From NCBI GenBank assembly GCA_902631265.1, contig CACOXX010000001.1:1-64000 (forward strand): 64,000 nt of DNA, in the 5' to 3' direction. A program made the position numbers and the translations under genes. The notes beneath the pieces were generated by a model, which saw nothing but the letters and a program-made list of their open reading frames with translations, did no database searches and had not been told where the DNA came from. The stretch is from an uncultured Pelagibacteraceae bacterium. Lineage in GTDB: Bacteria; Pseudomonadota; Alphaproteobacteria; Pelagibacterales; Pelagibacteraceae. Shown here one piece after another: positions 10,151-19,748 of the stretch. Within the stretch, counting starts at the first letter, position 1. Every line of letters starts with the position of its first letter.

Positions 10151-10975
10151 TTAGTTTTTAATTAGTTTATCAATCTCAAGCAATTTATTTACCAAACTGT
10201 CCATTTCATTCAATGGAACCATATTTGGACCATCAGAAGGAGCATTATTTGGATCTTGATGCGTTTCAATAAAAACAGCAGCTATCCCAACAGCGACTGC
10301 CGCTCTAGATAAGTGTGAAACAAATTTTCTTTCACCCCCACTTTTATCACCCATTCCTCCAGGTTGTTGGACTGAGTGGGTTGCATCGAAAACTATAGGA
10401 TATCCTGTTTGTGCCATTATTGGTATTGATCTCATATCAGACACTAATGTGTTATAACCAAAACTCGCTCCTCTTTCCGTAATTAAGATATTGCTATTTC
10501 CTGTATCTGATATTTTCTTTATTACATTTGACATATCCCAAGGAGCTAGAAATTGACCTTTTTTAACATTAATAACCTTATTTGTTTTGGCGGCAGCTAC
10601 TAACAAATCAGTTTGCCTGCATAAAAATGCTGGAATTTGAAGTACATCAACATAATTTGCAACAACAGAACATTGCTCTACATTGTGAATGTCGGTTAGA
10701 ATTGGGACATTTATTTGTTTTTTAATTTTATCAAATATTGGTAAAGATTTTTCTAAACCAACACCTCTTTTACTTTTAAGACTAGTTCTGTTAGCTTTGT
10801 CGAAAGATGTTTTATAAATAAAACCTATATTATATTTTTTTGAAATTTCTGATATTTTTCCTGCCATATCAAGAGCATGCTGCTCGTTCTCAAGTTGACA
10901 AGGTCCTGCAATTAAACATATCTTTTCTTTGTTTGAAATTTTTACTCCATCACAATTTACTGTAATATTTTTCAT
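10151..10975 (-). CDS. kdsA: 3-deoxy-8-phosphooctulonate (KDO-8-P) synthase
   Basis: IAGPCQLEN, TSFDKANRTS, TDIHNVEQC, FDATHSVQQPGG motifs. Confidence 0.97.
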   Translation of the reverse strand: MKNITVNCDGVKISNKEKICLIAGPCQLENEQHALDMAGKISEISKKYNIGFIYKTSFDKANRTSLKSKRGVGLEKSLPIFDKIKKQINVPILTDIHNVEQCSVVANYVDVLQIPAFLCRQTDLLVAAAKTNKVINVKKGQFLAPWDMSNVIKKISDTGNSNILITERGASFGYNTLVSDMRSIPIMAQTGYPIVFDATHSVQQPGGMGDKSGGERKFVSHLSRAAVAVGIAAVFIETHQDPNNAPSDGPNMVPLNEMDSLVNKLLEIDKLIKN

Positions 10976-12591
10976 TATGTTTTTTTCGCAGCCCCAATAA
11001 ATGATGAGAATAATGGATGAGGTTGCAAAGGTCTAGATTTAAATTCTGGGTGAAATTGAACTCCAATAAACCAAGGATGATTTTTAATTTCAACGATTTC
11101 AGGTAAGTTGTTGTCAGGGGACATTCCTGAAAAATTTAAACCGTGTATTTCAAATTTTTTTCTCAAATTGACATTAACCTCATATCTATGTCTATGTCTT
11201 TCTTTAATTAGACCAGACTTGTAAATTTCTTTTATTAAGGAATTGTGTTGTAATTTAGCTGGATAAAGACCTAATCGCATAGTTCCACCTAAATTTTTCA
11301 CAGTTCCTTTAATTTTTCTACCGTTTTTGTTCCATTCTTCAATAAGGCCAATTACCGGGTAGCAATTTTTATCAAACTCACTAGAACCAGCATTTTTAAT
11401 TTTAAGTACATTTCTAGCAAATTCAATTACTGCCATTTGCATGCCAAAACAAATCCCTAAAAAAGGAATTTTTTTAGTCCTTGCATAATTTATACATGCT
11501 ATCTTTCCTTCGGTGCCTCTTTTTCCAAAACCTCCAGGAATTATTATTCCAGAAACATTACTTAATTTTTTTTGAACATCTGTGACTTTCAATAAATCTG
11601 ATTCTATTCTAATTAAATTAATCTTTACGTTATTATGAATACCTCCGTGAACTAGCGCTTCATCTAATGATTTATATGCATCTTTTAAATCAACATATTT
11701 TCCAACAATTGCAATATTTACAGTCCTAATATTTTTGTTTGTTACAATTTTAGTTACATCTTTCCACGGTTTTAAATTAATCTTTTTCCTCGGCTTAATA
11801 TTGAAATATTCAAAGACTTGTTTATCTAAGCCCTCGTTAAAAAAACTTATTGGTGCTTCATAAATTGTCTTAACATCTACTGTCTCTATAACCCTTTTGA
11901 TTGGTATGTTGCAGAATAATGAAATTTTTTTTCTTTGATCAAGAGGTATAGATTGTTGAGATCTGCAAATAACCATATCTGGTTGAATTCCAATACTTCT
12001 TAATTCTTTAACAGAATGTTGTGTTGGTTTGGTTTTAATTTCATCAGATGATTTTAAAAATGGAACTAATGTTAAGTGTATAAATAAAGTTTTTTCTTTA
12101 CCTATGTCGTTAGCAAATTGTCTTATAGCCTCTAGAAAAGGTAGACTCTCAATATCGCCAACTGTTCCTCCAATTTCACAGATAACAAAATCTTCATTTT
12201 TAATTCCATTTTTAATAAACTCTTTAATTCTATTAGTAACATGTGGAATTACTTGAACAGTTTTACCAAGGTAATCACCCTTCCTTTCTTTAGTTATAAT
12301 ATCACTATAAATTTTTCCAGTTGTAATATTATCATTTTTTGTAGATGCTATATCAGTAAATCTTTCATAATGACCTAAGTCTAAGTCAGTTTCTGCTCCG
12401 TCATCTGTTACAAAAACCTCACCATGTTGAAATGGACTCATTGTTCCTGGATCAACATTTAAATAAGGATCCATTTTTCTTACTCTTACTTTAAAGCCTT
12501 GTGATTTAAGTAGATAAGCTAATGATGCTGATGATAAACCTTTTCCAAGTGATGATACCACGCCGCCAGTGACAAAAATATATCGCGCCAT
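10975..12591 (-). CDS. pyrG: CTP synthase
   Basis: MARYIFVTGGVVSSLGKGLSSASL; glutaminase GICFGMQ and GVQFHPEF. Confidence 0.98.
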   Translation of the reverse strand: MARYIFVTGGVVSSLGKGLSSASLAYLLKSQGFKVRVRKMDPYLNVDPGTMSPFQHGEVFVTDDGAETDLDLGHYERFTDIASTKNDNITTGKIYSDIITKERKGDYLGKTVQVIPHVTNRIKEFIKNGIKNEDFVICEIGGTVGDIESLPFLEAIRQFANDIGKEKTLFIHLTLVPFLKSSDEIKTKPTQHSVKELRSIGIQPDMVICRSQQSIPLDQRKKISLFCNIPIKRVIETVDVKTIYEAPISFFNEGLDKQVFEYFNIKPRKKINLKPWKDVTKIVTNKNIRTVNIAIVGKYVDLKDAYKSLDEALVHGGIHNNVKINLIRIESDLLKVTDVQKKLSNVSGIIIPGGFGKRGTEGKIACINYARTKKIPFLGICFGMQMAVIEFARNVLKIKNAGSSEFDKNCYPVIGLIEEWNKNGRKIKGTVKNLGGTMRLGLYPAKLQHNSLIKEIYKSGLIKERHRHRYEVNVNLRKKFEIHGLNFSGMSPDNNLPEIVEIKNHPWFIGVQFHPEFKSRPLQPHPLFSSFIGAAKKT

Positions 12592-12631
12592 GGAAGTATG
12601 TTATAAGCTTTTTTTTGTAAAAATAAAAGAA

Positions 12632-12937
12632 TTAATTGTTGTTATCGGGTATTTTTGGTGCGTCTTTATCTGAATTTTCGTCCACTGTATCAATTAATGA
12701 TTTTTCAGGACTTAATTTTTGATTCGATAAAATAGTTAGGCCTAAACTACAAATTATAAATAATGTTGCTACAATAGCTGTACTTTTGGTCAAAAAATTG
12801 CCTGCAGTTTTGGAAAACATATAACTTTCTTGTGATACACCAATTCCTAATGCGCCACCCTCTGATTTTTGAAATAAAACAAGAATTACTAAAATAATAG
12901 CAAGGACTATGTTTATCGTTAGCAAAATATTTTCCAT
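12632..12937 (-). CDS. secG: Preprotein translocase subunit SecG
   Basis: Two TM helices, VLVLFQKSEGGALGIG core, between pyrG and tpiA. Confidence 0.92.
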   Translation of the reverse strand: MENILLTINIVLAIILVILVLFQKSEGGALGIGVSQESYMFSKTAGNFLTKSTAIVATLFIICSLGLTILSNQKLSPEKSLIDTVDENSDKDAPKIPDNNN

Positions 12938-12942
12938 GGGGA

Positions 12943-13683
12943 CTAATTATACGTTTTTTTCACTATATCAATAAATTTTTTGGAGTTTTGTGAAGCTCCG
13001 CCGATTAAAAAACCATCAAGGTTAGTTATTTTTTTTAAATTTCTTATATTTTCGGAATTTACAGATCCACCGTATAAAATTTTTGGTAATTTACCCTTAA
13101 ATTTTTTTTTTATGAATTCAACTGTTTGCTCAAGTTCATCTATTTTAGGAATTTTTCCAGTGCCAATTGACCAAACTGGCTCATAAGCAACAAATATATT
13201 AGACTTTTTTTTTATCTTTTTTAAACCATGTTTAATTTGTTTTGATAAAATTGATTTTGTTTTTTTTCTCTTTTTTTCAGCCAAAGTTTCGCCAATACAA
13301 AAAATAACCTTTAATTTTGATTTAATAGCGCTTTTAATTTTGAGATTAATAAGTTTGTCAGTTTCGCCTTTTTGTCTATTTTCTGAATGACCTAAAATTA
13401 CATAATTGGCACCAGAGCTTTTAAGCATTTTTGAATTTACAAAACCTGTATGTGAACCATAATCTTCACTCTCATGACAATTTTGACCTCCGATGTCTAT
13501 TAAACAATTTTCAAACTTTTTCAAAAAGGAAGAAATTAAAGTGTATGGAGGACAATAAATTAATCTTCCTTTCTTAATTTCTTTAGATTTTGAAAATTTA
13601 ATAACTTTATCCAACGTATTTAATGATTTTATATTTCCATACATCTTCCAATTAGCAATGAAATACATAATTTTGTTTGTCAT
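12943..13683 (-). CDS. tpiA: Triosephosphate isomerase
   Basis: IANWKMYG, GHSENR, VAYEPVWSIGTG, LYGGSVN, GFLIGGAS. Confidence 0.97.
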   Translation of the reverse strand: MTNKIMYFIANWKMYGNIKSLNTLDKVIKFSKSKEIKKGRLIYCPPYTLISSFLKKFENCLIDIGGQNCHESEDYGSHTGFVNSKMLKSSGANYVILGHSENRQKGETDKLINLKIKSAIKSKLKVIFCIGETLAEKKRKKTKSILSKQIKHGLKKIKKKSNIFVAYEPVWSIGTGKIPKIDELEQTVEFIKKKFKGKLPKILYGGSVNSENIRNLKKITNLDGFLIGGASQNSKKFIDIVKKTYN

Positions 13684-13739
13684 AGTTCCTTTTTTAATCT
13701 ATAGATTTGTTTTTATAGATCAATAAATAATCATATATA

Positions 13740-15167
13740 ATGTTAAATAAGTTTAAAAATTTCTCGAAAAGTAAACTTGGAGCAGTTGTGGTATTTATTG
13801 TTGCCTTGCCTTTTGTATTCTTTGGGATGGGCAGTGTTTTTCAAAATAAGGACACAAATAACATTGCTAAAATTGACAATTATAACATTTCAACTAAAAA
13901 TTTTACTGATCATATAAGTTCTTTGGGTATTAGTTCTGAGGTGATAAGAAATAATTTAGATCAAAATATTTTAGAAGAAATATTAAGTGATTTACTAGCT
14001 AAAAAATTTATTGAATTAGAAATAGATTATTATGATATATCAATTTCAGATGAGCAATTGGTAAGGATTATCAAGAAAAATAAAAATTTTTTAGATGAAA
14101 AATCCAAATTTGATCGAATTAAATATGAAAAGTTTTTAATCGAAAATAATATTAACGCCTCAGATTTTGAAAAAAGATTAAAAAATAGAGAATTAGAAAA
14201 AAAACTTTTTTTCCTCTTAAACGGAGGTATCAATACTCCAGAATTTATCGTAAAAAAATATTATAAATATGAAAATAGTAAAATTGATTTAAGATTTATT
14301 AATCTTGATAATTTTTATAAAAAAGAGAGTCAATTTTCTGAGTCAGAAATCGCAAATTATATTGAAAATAATAGTGTCAGTTTACAACGAGATTTTATAG
14401 ATTTTGATTATGTGAAAATAACACCTAAAAACTTAATCGATGCAAATGAATATAGTGAAACATTTTTCTCAGAAGTAGATAAAATTGAAAATAATATCTC
14501 CAATTTTTCAGATCTTAAAAATCTTTTGAGTAATTATGAAAATATTAATTTAGAAAAAAAAACAAATTATACACTTGTTAATAATGACGATCCTTTTAAA
14601 GAGGTCTATGACAATAGATTTGATAATGGTATTCAGATAATAGATAAAAATGACTATATTCTTCTATTTCAAATCAAGAATATTGAAAATAAAATTCCAG
14701 AAATAACAGATAAAAATTTTAAAAACTTTATTTTAACATCACTTGTTGAGAAAGAAAAATTTGATTATAACAAAAAAATTTTTGATAAAATAAGTGCCAA
14801 TAAATTTTCAGATGCTGATTTTGAAAATATTAGTAGTGATAAATCTTTATTTAAAAATATTCAGTTAAACTCCGTTAAGGATAATAATTTTTTTGAAATT
14901 AATTCAATTGAGTATATTTATGCACTTCCTGAAAAAAGTTTCCTATTAGTCTCTGATGAAAAAGGCAAAATATACTTAGCCAAAATAGATAAGATTAAAA
15001 CACAAAATATTGATAGTAAAAAAAAAGATTTTGATACTTATTACAATAAAACCAATGAAAAATTAAAGAGTGATGTTTTTTCTACTTATGATTTATACTT
15101 AAATAAAAAATATAATGTAAAAATTTATTCAAGGACAATCGAAAGATTAAGAAACTATTTTAAATGA
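13740..15167 (+). CDS. PpiD/SurA-N-like membrane-anchored periplasmic folding factor
   Basis: N-terminal TM anchor KLGAVVVFIVALPFVFFGMGSVF and SurA_N-like helical region; upstream of trpE as in other alphaproteobacteria; no clear parvulin motif. Confidence 0.75.
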   Translation: MLNKFKNFSKSKLGAVVVFIVALPFVFFGMGSVFQNKDTNNIAKIDNYNISTKNFTDHISSLGISSEVIRNNLDQNILEEILSDLLAKKFIELEIDYYDISISDEQLVRIIKKNKNFLDEKSKFDRIKYEKFLIENNINASDFEKRLKNRELEKKLFFLLNGGINTPEFIVKKYYKYENSKIDLRFINLDNFYKKESQFSESEIANYIENNSVSLQRDFIDFDYVKITPKNLIDANEYSETFFSEVDKIENNISNFSDLKNLLSNYENINLEKKTNYTLVNNDDPFKEVYDNRFDNGIQIIDKNDYILLFQIKNIENKIPEITDKNFKNFILTSLVEKEKFDYNKKIFDKISANKFSDADFENISSDKSLFKNIQLNSVKDNNFFEINSIEYIYALPEKSFLLVSDEKGKIYLAKIDKIKTQNIDSKKKDFDTYYNKTNEKLKSDVFSTYDLYLNKKYNVKIYSRTIERLRNYFK

Positions 15168-16621
15168 AATTAAATGTAAGTCTAAAAGAATTTAAAAAAA
15201 AATATAACCAAAAAAAAAATCAAGTTTTATACTATAAAATTAAATCCAAAAGTTCTTTTGAGATTGAAAATTTGATTAATAACTTTCTAGAAGAAAAGAA
15301 TAGTTTTATTTTTGAGTCTGTAGAAAAAGGTAAAATAAAGGGTAGATACACAATTTTTGGCAAAGAACCAGATAAAATATGGGAGTTCAATCAAAAGAGA
15401 GTTTCTTCAGTTATATCTGGAAGGAAAAAAATAATTAAAGGTGATCCAAAGATTATATTAAGTGAAATAATAGATGATTTTGAATTTAATATCCCATCTT
15501 CATTACCGCCTATGTGTAGTATGATAGCTGGATACTTTTCTTATGATGCAATTAGATATATAGAAAAAATTAAAAATTCTTGTAAGAACGATCTTAAATT
15601 GCCAGATATTAGATTGATTAGACCTACTACTCTAATAATACATGACAATGTTAAAAAGGAAATTTTTTTCGTCAAAAATATTTTTTCTGATATTAAAATT
15701 AATAACTTAAAAAAAAAGTATTTTGAAATACAAGATGAAATCAATAGTTTATTGATAGGTTCAAAGGTTTCTAAATTTCAAAAAGATAACTCAAATAAAA
15801 AGTTTAGCGTAAAATCAAACATTTCTAAAAAAAGGTTTTTCCAAATTGTAAACAAAGCCAAAGAATATATAAAGAAAGGTGACATATTCCAGGTTGTTTT
15901 AAGCCAAAGATTTGAGTCAAAACTTACAAAAAAACCAATTGAAATTTATAAGAAATTAAGGGTTACTAATCCCTCACCATTTATGTTTTTCTTTAATTTT
16001 AATGACTTTCAAATTATTGGAGCAAGTCCAGAAATATTGGTTAGATTAAGAAATAATGTAATTACTGTAAGACCAATTGCAGGAACAAGACCTAGAGGAA
16101 GAAATAATAAAGAGGATAATTTATTAAAAAAAGATCTAATTAATGATAAAAAAGAATTGTCTGAACATCTTATGCTTCTAGACTTAGGCAGAAATGATGC
16201 CGGAAAAGTTTCAAAGATAAATACGATAAAAGTTACTGAAAAATTTAAAATTGAAAAATATTCACACGTTATGCATATCGTATCTAATGTGACAGGTGTC
16301 TATGATAAAAAATTCTCAAAATTTGAGGCCTTAATGGCTGGGTTTCCAGCTGGCACAGTTTCTGGGGCACCTAAAATAAGAGCGATGGAAATAATTGATG
16401 AACTTGAAAAAAATAGTAGAAAAATTTACGCAGGAGGGATTGGTTACTTTTCTGCAAACGGAGATTTCGATACTTGTATAGCTCTAAGAACAGCAATAAC
16501 AAAAAATAAAAAATTTTATGTTCAGGCGGGCGCTGGAATTGTTGCGGATAGCAAGCCAATAAATGAATATAATGAAACAATTAATAAAGCAAAAGCTTTA
16601 ATAAAGTCTTTAGAAAAATGA
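15164..16621 (+). CDS. trpE: Anthranilate synthase component I
   Basis: FQVVLSQRFE, PSPFMFFF, IAGTRPRG, GFPAGTVSGAPKIRAMEIIDE, QAGAGIVADS. Confidence 0.96.
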   Translation: MKLNVSLKEFKKKYNQKKNQVLYYKIKSKSSFEIENLINNFLEEKNSFIFESVEKGKIKGRYTIFGKEPDKIWEFNQKRVSSVISGRKKIIKGDPKIILSEIIDDFEFNIPSSLPPMCSMIAGYFSYDAIRYIEKIKNSCKNDLKLPDIRLIRPTTLIIHDNVKKEIFFVKNIFSDIKINNLKKKYFEIQDEINSLLIGSKVSKFQKDNSNKKFSVKSNISKKRFFQIVNKAKEYIKKGDIFQVVLSQRFESKLTKKPIEIYKKLRVTNPSPFMFFFNFNDFQIIGASPEILVRLRNNVITVRPIAGTRPRGRNNKEDNLLKKDLINDKKELSEHLMLLDLGRNDAGKVSKINTIKVTEKFKIEKYSHVMHIVSNVTGVYDKKFSKFEALMAGFPAGTVSGAPKIRAMEIIDELEKNSRKIYAGGIGYFSANGDFDTCIALRTAITKNKKFYVQAGAGIVADSKPINEYNETINKAKALIKSLEK

Positions 16622-17193
16622 AAATACTTCTTATTGATAACTACGATAGTTTTACATATAATTTGTATCACTACTTGTCTGCTCTAAAAACTAAAGTAGA
16701 AGTCTATAGAAATGATAAAATAAATTCCTCAGAAATTATCAAGAAAAGATTTGATAGAATTGTTATTTCTCCGGGACCAGGGAATCCAAATCAATCTGGA
16801 AATTGTTTGAAAATTGTAAAAGAATTTCATAACAAATTACCTATACTTGGAGTTTGCCTCGGACATCAAATAATAGGTCAAGTTTTTGGATCTAAAATAA
16901 TTCAAGCAAAAAAATTGATGCACGGAAAAACAAGTAGAATAATATCTAAAAAAACTGGAATACTGAAAAATTTACCTAAAAACTTTGAAGCAACTAGATA
17001 TCACAGTTTGATAATTGACAAAAAAACACTGTCAAAAGACCTGGAAATCACTGCAGAAACAAAGGACGGTTTAATAATGGGAGTTAAACATAAAAAACAT
17101 AATGTGCATGGGGTGCAATTTCATCCTGAAAGTATTAAAACAAAACTTGGAATAAAAATTTTAAAAAACTTTATTAGATTTAAAAACAAATGA
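16618..17193 (+). CDS. trpG: Anthranilate synthase component II (glutamine amidotransferase)
   Basis: LIDNYDSFTYNL, ISPGPGNP, GVCLGHQ, GVQFHPESI; ATGA overlap with trpE. Confidence 0.96.
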   Translation: MKILLIDNYDSFTYNLYHYLSALKTKVEVYRNDKINSSEIIKKRFDRIVISPGPGNPNQSGNCLKIVKEFHNKLPILGVCLGHQIIGQVFGSKIIQAKKLMHGKTSRIISKKTGILKNLPKNFEATRYHSLIIDKKTLSKDLEITAETKDGLIMGVKHKKHNVHGVQFHPESIKTKLGIKILKNFIRFKNK

Positions 17194-18182
17194 AACAATT
17201 CATAGACAAAATAGGAGCAAAACAAAATTTAAGTTTTTCAGAAAGTAAAGAAGCTTTTAAAATAATAATGGAGGGAAAAGCTAATGATCAAGAGATATTT
17301 GATTTTTTAACTCTGTTATCAAATAAAGGGGAGTCTTCTGATGAAATAGCAGGAGGTGTTTACGTATTAAGGGAAAAATCAAAAAGGGTAAATGTAGAAG
17401 ATTGTATTGATACATGTGGTACGGGTGGAGATGGTATGAACACTCTAAATATATCTACCGCGTCAGCTCTATTATTGGCTAGTATGGATATTAAAGTAGC
17501 AAAACACGGTAACAAAGCTGTTTCATCAAAATGTGGATCAGGTGATGTATTGGAGGCACTCGATATAAATATTAATTTAGATTCAAATGAAATTGAACAA
17601 CAAATAAATAAAAACAATTTTGGTTTCATGTTTGCACCTAACTACCACAGCGCAATGAAATTTGTCGGGCCAACAAGAAAAAAGATTGGAAAAAGAACAA
17701 TTTTCAATATGATCGGACCATTAAGTAGCCCTGCACTAGTAAAAAAACAAGTTATTGGTGTATTCGATAAAACACTTTTAGAGATATTTGCAAATGCTTT
17801 AAAAAGTTTAGATATTAAGTTTGCATGGATTGTAAACAGTGATGATGGCTTAGATGAAATATCACCATATGCAAAAACTAATGTGATGCAATTAAAAGAT
17901 AATGAGATTACTGAAATTACAATAGACCCAAAAAAATTAGAAATAAACGCTGATAAATTTGAAAATCTTGTAGGGCAAGATGCTAAATTTAACGCTGATA
18001 AAATGATAGATATTTTTAAAGGTGAAGACAATGATTTTTCGAAAGCAGTATGCTTGAATGCTGCTGCGGGATTAATTGTATCGGAAAAATATGAAAATTA
18101 TGAAGAAGCATATAATTATTCAAGAGATTTCATAAAGTCAGGAGCTACATATAAACACTTAGTAAAAATACAAAATGTCTGA
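17190..18182 (+). CDS. trpD: Anthranilate phosphoribosyltransferase
   Basis: DTCGTGGDGMNTLNIST, KHGNKAVSSKCGSGDVLEALG-like, FMFAPNYHSAMK. Confidence 0.97.
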   Translation: MKQFIDKIGAKQNLSFSESKEAFKIIMEGKANDQEIFDFLTLLSNKGESSDEIAGGVYVLREKSKRVNVEDCIDTCGTGGDGMNTLNISTASALLLASMDIKVAKHGNKAVSSKCGSGDVLEALDININLDSNEIEQQINKNNFGFMFAPNYHSAMKFVGPTRKKIGKRTIFNMIGPLSSPALVKKQVIGVFDKTLLEIFANALKSLDIKFAWIVNSDDGLDEISPYAKTNVMQLKDNEITEITIDPKKLEINADKFENLVGQDAKFNADKMIDIFKGEDNDFSKAVCLNAAAGLIVSEKYENYEEAYNYSRDFIKSGATYKHLVKIQNV

Positions 18183-18966
18183 AAACATTCTTGAAAAAAT
18201 AATTAAAAACAAAACTGAGAAAATAGAAAAACTCAAAAAAACTATCTCATTAGAATCCTTAAATGATTTAATTAAAACAAATAGTACTTTTGTAAATTTT
18301 AAAGAAAAAATTGAAAATAATGTCAAAGAAAATAAATTTTCTATTATAGCTGAAATTAAAAAAGCTAGTCCGTCAGCGGGTATAATAATAAAAGATTATG
18401 ACCCTGTTGAAATTGCATCTACATATAACAACAATAGGGCGACATGCTTATCTGTTTTAACTGAAGAAGATTTTTTTAATGGAAATTTAATTCATATAAG
18501 CAAAATTAAGCAGAAAATAAAATTACCAATCCTTTGTAAAGATTTTTTTATCGACAAATTTCAAGTATCTCTAGCCAAAAGTTACGGAGCGGATGCAATA
18601 TTAATTATTTTAGCTGGGGTAACTGATAAGGTGGCAAATGAATTGTACGAAGAAGCACTTAGATTAAATATGTCAATTATTGTCGAAGTTCATACTGTGG
18701 AGGAAGCTAAGCGAGCATTAAAATTCAAAAATTCATTGATTGGAATAAATAATAGAAATCTTAAAACTCTTAAGACTGAAATAAATACAACTTACGATAT
18801 TCATGAAGTTTTGGTCACTCATCCTGGACCTTTAATTTCTGAAAGTGGAATAAAAACAAAAGACGAACTATTTGAAATCTCAAACAAAACCTCCATTAAA
18901 ACTTTTCTTATTGGTGAATCACTATTAAAAGATTTAGACAATAATTCTATTTTTTCAGTATTGTAA
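18175..18966 (+). CDS. trpC: Indole-3-glycerol phosphate synthase
   Basis: AEIKKASPSAGII, VLTEEDFFNG, CKDFFIDKFQ, GINNRNLKT, SESGIKT. Confidence 0.96.
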   Translation: MSENILEKIIKNKTEKIEKLKKTISLESLNDLIKTNSTFVNFKEKIENNVKENKFSIIAEIKKASPSAGIIIKDYDPVEIASTYNNNRATCLSVLTEEDFFNGNLIHISKIKQKIKLPILCKDFFIDKFQVSLAKSYGADAILIILAGVTDKVANELYEEALRLNMSIIVEVHTVEEAKRALKFKNSLIGINNRNLKTLKTEINTTYDIHEVLVTHPGPLISESGIKTKDELFEISNKTSIKTFLIGESLLKDLDNNSIFSVL

Positions 18967-19017
18967 CATTTAAAAACCCCTTATTTCCTCTATTTTTTAT
19001 CTATTGTTAATTGATAA

Positions 19018-19032
19018 GAACTTTTGTAGAAC
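19018..19032. promoter_or_regulatory. Alphaproteobacterial-type LexA/SOS box
   Basis: GAAC-TTTTGTA-GAAC = GAAC-N7-GAAC (reverse complement GTTC-N7-GTTC), 22 nt before the lexA ATG at 19055. Confidence 0.88.
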
Positions 19033-19054
19033 ATAAATGTACGTAATTTGTTCT

Positions 19055-19726
19055 ATGCTAACTAAAAAACAAAAAAACTTATTAATGTTCATCAATAAGA
19101 AGCTGAGAAGCAGTGGTGTTTCTCCTTCCTATGAAGAGATGAAAAGCTCCTTAAATCTTAAATCTAAGTCAGGAATACATAGACTAATAAGCGCATTAGA
19201 AGAAAGAGGTTTTATTAAAAGGTTGGCTCATAAAGCACGAGCATTAGAGGTTGTAAAACTACCTGAAACAGCTTCAGCAAATGATATTTATAACTCATTT
19301 TCACCAAGTGTAATAAAAGGAGGACTTGATGAAACGGCAAACAATGAAAATGAAATTCCAGTTTTAGGGAAGATTGCAGCCGGTACACCAGTTGAAGCTA
19401 TTCAAAATGAAGTGAGTAGAATTCCCCTTCCAGCAAATATTGAAAAAAATGGAGAATTTTTTGGTCTTAAGGTTCAAGGAGATTCTATGATAGAAGCTGG
19501 AATAAATAATGGTGATACGGTTATTGTAAAAAAAGCTGACACTGCCGAAAATGGAAAAATTGTGGTTGCATTAATTGACGACCATGAAGCAATGCTGAAA
19601 AGAATTAGAAGAAAAGGCAAAACTATAGCGCTTGAGAGTGCAAATAGAAATTACGAAACTAAAATTTTTGGTCCTGATAGAGTAAAAGTTCAGGGTGTTC
19701 TGGTATCTTTATATAGAAACTTCTAA
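19055..19726 (+). CDS. lexA: LexA SOS repressor
   Basis: HTH plus S24 peptidase: GKIAAGTP (Ala-Gly cleavage site), [23 protein letters not shown]. Track start is 19037; [10 protein letters not shown] at 19055 matches the family start. Confidence 0.96.
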   Translation: MLTKKQKNLLMFINKKLRSSGVSPSYEEMKSSLNLKSKSGIHRLISALEERGFIKRLAHKARALEVVKLPETASANDIYNSFSPSVIKGGLDETANNENEIPVLGKIAAGTPVEAIQNEVSRIPLPANIEKNGEFFGLKVQGDSMIEAGINNGDTVIVKKADTAENGKIVVALIDDHEAMLKRIRRKGKTIALESANRNYETKIFGPDRVKVQGVLVSLYRNF

Positions 19727-19748
19727 AAAAATAGTCTAAACATTATTA

